From positions 1 through 7,627 of the forward strand of contig NCJR01000085.1 in assembly GCA_002282555.1 (NCBI GenBank): DNA of 7,627 nucleotides, in the 5' to 3' direction. Position 1 is the first letter of the stretch. Each line of letters begins with the position of its first letter. This DNA is from Rhodobacterales bacterium 34-62-10 (GTDB taxonomy: Bacteria; Pseudomonadota; Alphaproteobacteria; Rhodobacterales; Rhodobacteraceae). The position numbers and the translations under genes are program-made. A model generated the notes under the pieces. It had not been told where the DNA came from. It saw only the letters and a list, made by a program, of their open reading frames with translations, and searched no databases. Of the stretch, positions 5,621 to 7,627 are shown piece after piece.

Positions 5621-6688
5621 ATGGCAGCCATTCATGATCTGATCGAGATTTCCGGGCTGCTTTTTGAATCGACATTGTCCACCGCGAATGGGCGGATTCT
5701 GGACGTTTTCGATGCTGTCGAGAAAATCCAGAACTCTGGCGATCCGGTGGAAGAATTCAACAACGGTGATACGCTGATCATCGGAGGGACCGCCTATACG
5801 ATCGACGCGATCTATCATCCCGATGATAACGGGTCGCGCATAACGTCAGACAATGGCACGACAGCCATTGCCGACCGCGGTGACGACTTTGCCGATATGC
5901 TGATCATCGATGTCAGCAATGGCACCGAGCGGCGATATTTCATCATTCCCAGCGACTCGCTTGATGATCTTCCCAATATTTCATCCATAGACCTTGGCCG
6001 CTTTGCTACGGCTGCGGGAAGCGATGCGACGCTGTCCTCGGCGCTGAACAATGCGGTGACGGTGTGTTTCGCAGCGGGCGTCCTGATCACAACGATTGAT
6101 GGCGAGGTCCCGGTGGAGAAGCTGTGCGTAGGCGATCTTATTCTGACGCTGGATGAAGGGTTTCAGCCGCTTCGGTGGATCGGATGTCAGGCGCTGACGC
6201 CGACCGATCTTGCGTGCAAGCCGGAACTCAGGCCGATCCGTATTCGCGCGGGTGCCTTGGGTGCGGGCGTTCCGCGGCGCGATCTGGTGGTGTCACCGCA
6301 TCACCGGATCTTCGCACGGTCGAAGATCGCCAGAAACATGTTTGGCTGCCACGAGGTTCTGGTTGCGGCAAAGGATCTGTTGTTTCTGGACGGGATTGAG
6401 GTCGACTGCGGTCCGGGTGGCGTCGACTATTGGCATCTCCTGTTCGACAAGCATCAACTGATCTATGCGGAGGGTGCCATCGCAGAAAGTTTGTATGCGG
6501 GCCCGGAAGCGTTGAAGGCAGTGGGGGCAATGGCGATGAGACGGCGTTTCCCGATCATGCGCGAAGCACCCATGCTGTTTCGGAAGGCTGCAGGGCGACT
6601 GGCGCGGCCACATCTCAAGGGCCGGGATGCGCGACATCTGGCATTGAAACATGTGCAAAAGAACCGCGCCATGGTGGTTGAATTTTGA
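5621..6688 (+). CDS. Hint (Hedgehog/intein) domain protein, Hint_2 type
   Basis: This is a 355-residue protein with three parts. Residues 1-148 are an acidic N-terminal region of unknown fold (for example DLGRFATAAG just before the Hint domain). Residues 149 to about 295 form a Hint domain: it opens with CFAAGVLITT, whose C149 is the block-A nucleophile position, followed by VEKLCVGDLILTLDEG and FQPLRWIG (181-188). The histidine motif is DLVVSPHHRIF (221-231), and the YWHLLFDKHQLIYAEG and AESLYAG pieces are typical of the Hint_2 family found repeatedly in Rhodobacterales. Residues 300-355 are a strongly basic tail. No His-Asn plus Cys/Ser splice junction is seen, so protein splicing is unlikely; N-S acyl shift and cleavage before C149 is possible by family analogy. 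There is no classical signal peptide. AGGG (5607-5610) lies 10 bases before the ATG. A/T-ending codons are commoner at its start (16 of 40) than in parC, a possible sign of transfer. Confidence 0.88.
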   Translation: MAAIHDLIEISGLLFESTLSTANGRILDVFDAVEKIQNSGDPVEEFNNGDTLIIGGTAYTIDAIYHPDDNGSRITSDNGTTAIADRGDDFADMLIIDVSNGTERRYFIIPSDSLDDLPNISSIDLGRFATAAGSDATLSSALNNAVTVCFAAGVLITTIDGEVPVEKLCVGDLILTLDEGFQPLRWIGCQALTPTDLACKPELRPIRIRAGALGAGVPRRDLVVSPHHRIFARSKIARNMFGCHEVLVAAKDLLFLDGIEVDCGPGGVDYWHLLFDKHQLIYAEGAIAESLYAGPEALKAVGAMAMRRRFPIMREAPMLFRKAAGRLARPHLKGRDARHLALKHVQKNRAMVVEF

Positions 6689-6865
6689 CCTGCTCTTTAT
6701 GGACAGGGTGCGGTCGTCATGTCGGGTTCTGACACTGTCGCACAGGGTCGTGACCGTGATGCAGGATCAGGGACCCGCGACTGTCCCGCCACGCGGCAAA
6801 CACGTATCAGTGTAGATGCGTTGCGCGAGGCGTTGGGCTGCGCTATGCGGGTTGGGACAGGATCT

Positions 6866-6870
6866 AAGGA
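6866..6870 (+). promoter_or_regulatory. Ribosome binding site fixing the lipoprotein start
   Basis: AAGGA, seven bases before the ATG at 6878, selects that codon over in-frame ATGs further upstream (6719, 6845), which lack such a site and would bury the signal peptide inside the protein. Confidence 0.75.
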
Positions 6871-6877
6871 TATATGC

Positions 6878-7588
6878 ATGCCTCGTCTCTTTGCCTTGCT
6901 CAGCGTCCTCGTGCTGCTGGCCGCCTGTACCAACCCCAATGACCTTGATCAGGCACCTGTCGATCTGGGTGATTTCCGGCTGGGCCACAATGTTGTCGTC
7001 GCCTCCAAGATGACGCGCGGGCCGCTGTCGCGTGAGGCGTCGGAGGAGGAGTGGAAAGAGGCGATGACCAGCGCGATCGACGAGCGTTTCGGTCGCTATG
7101 AGGGTGACAAACTCTATCACCTAGGCGTCAGCGTCGAGGGCTATGTTCTAGCGCAGCCCGGTATTCCGCTGGTCGCCTCGCCCAACTCGGTGCTGATTGT
7201 CCTGTTGACGGTCTGGGATGATGCGGCGGGCGGCAAGCTGAATACGCCACCCGAGCAGATCACGATCATGGAAACGATTTCGGGCAACACGATTCTCGGC
7301 TCGGGTCTGACCCAGTCGAAAGAGGTGCAGATGCGCAACCTCAGCCGCAATGCGGCCAAGCAGATCGAGAATTTTCTGGTGCGGCGGCGCGCATCCGAGG
7401 GGTGGTTCGGTGCGGCGCCCGGTCCGGTGGTTTCGCCCCCCGCCAGCACAGTGCAGGCAGCCGATAGTTCCACCGCCGCAGCCGAGACGCCGCCACCCCC
7501 GCGACCGGCGACACCGGTTGCGCCGATTGCCCCGCCCGCGGGGGCAATTTTGGCGGAACCCGTGGTCGCACCCTTCCCTGATGCCTGA
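6878..7588 (+). CDS. Lipoprotein of unknown function with proline-rich tail
   Basis: This is a 236-residue predicted lipoprotein. A lipoprotein signal peptide (MPRLFALLSVLVLLAAC) has the lipobox LAAC and lipidated C17. The next residue is Thr rather than Asp, so outer-membrane sorting is expected if the E. coli rule holds. The mature protein has a compact region (about 30-172), with KMTRGPLSREASEEEW (44-59), a stretch around GVSVEGYVLAQPGIPLV (83-99), and TVWDDAAGGKLN (111-122). A likely amphipathic helix follows (about 153-170), then a low-complexity Ala/Pro/Ser tail (about 178-236, including PPPPRP and APIAPPAG) that could span periplasm or cell wall. I do not recognise a named family. The start at 6878 is set by AAGGA and by the signal peptide. 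A 189-base gap separates it from the Hint gene, so it is probably transcribed independently. Confidence 0.85.
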   Translation: MPRLFALLSVLVLLAACTNPNDLDQAPVDLGDFRLGHNVVVASKMTRGPLSREASEEEWKEAMTSAIDERFGRYEGDKLYHLGVSVEGYVLAQPGIPLVASPNSVLIVLLTVWDDAAGGKLNTPPEQITIMETISGNTILGSGLTQSKEVQMRNLSRNAAKQIENFLVRRRASEGWFGAAPGPVVSPPASTVQAADSSTAAAETPPPPRPATPVAPIAPPAGAILAEPVVAPFPDA

Positions 7589-7627
7589 CGGAATCGGGTT
7601 TTTCCGCGCGCCAAGAGACGCTTGATT

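Noticed and set aside
6719..6877. N-terminal extension of the lipoprotein from an ATG at 6719
   Set aside because: The extension is polar, lacks a ribosome site, and would place the lipoprotein signal peptide in the middle of the protein.
7589..7606. CGGAA/TTCCG hairpin after the lipoprotein as a terminator
   Set aside because: The stem is only five base pairs and the T-run lies in the loop rather than after the stem.

Overview
The window looks like ordinary chromosomal DNA from an alphaproteobacterium of the Rhodobacterales (roseobacter group). The reasons are the high-GC coding style (in parC almost 90% of the codons I hand-counted end in G or C), a ParC of the alphaproteobacterial type, a Hint_2-type protein of the kind common in this order, and the neighbourhood of etfB, PduO-type adenosyltransferase and a small 'twin transmembrane' HIG1-like protein. 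The species cannot be named from the sequence alone.

Left arm (1-2786, all minus strand). In transcription order it holds: a membrane-anchored SH3b-domain protein (2768 to 2088), a classical short-chain dehydrogenase (2039 to 1206), a 67-residue two-helix HIG1-like membrane protein (1118 to 915), a PduO-type cob(I)alamin adenosyltransferase (911 to 339), and the first 56 codons of electron transfer flavoprotein beta (168 to the window edge). The HIG1-like and adenosyltransferase genes are 3 bases apart and almost certainly cotranslated. The others are separated by 48-170 bases and may or may not share a transcript. A perfect 8+8 inverted repeat lies between the adenosyltransferase and etfB.

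Centre (2787-5300). A divergent intergenic region with a GGTCAA-AA-TTGACC inverted repeat separates the SH3b gene from parC, the complete 774-codon gene for topoisomerase IV subunit A. parC is followed by a probable hairpin-plus-T-run terminator.

Right arm (5301-7627, plus strand). A stretch of about 320 bases has no recognisable gene, but it carries a weak 63-codon GTG-start frame with a good ribosome binding site. That frame ends one base before a 355-residue protein with a Hedgehog/intein (Hint_2) domain. After a 189-base gap comes a 236-residue lipoprotein of unknown function with a proline-rich tail. The window ends in short non-coding sequence.

The genes do not form one pathway: energy metabolism and cofactor genes are on the left, DNA topology is in the middle, and surface or secreted proteins of unknown role are on the right. 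I see no CRISPR array, tRNA, rRNA, intact insertion sequence or defence system. The least explained parts are the Hint-domain protein with its upstream small frame, the unassigned lipoprotein, and the two intergenic inverted repeats.
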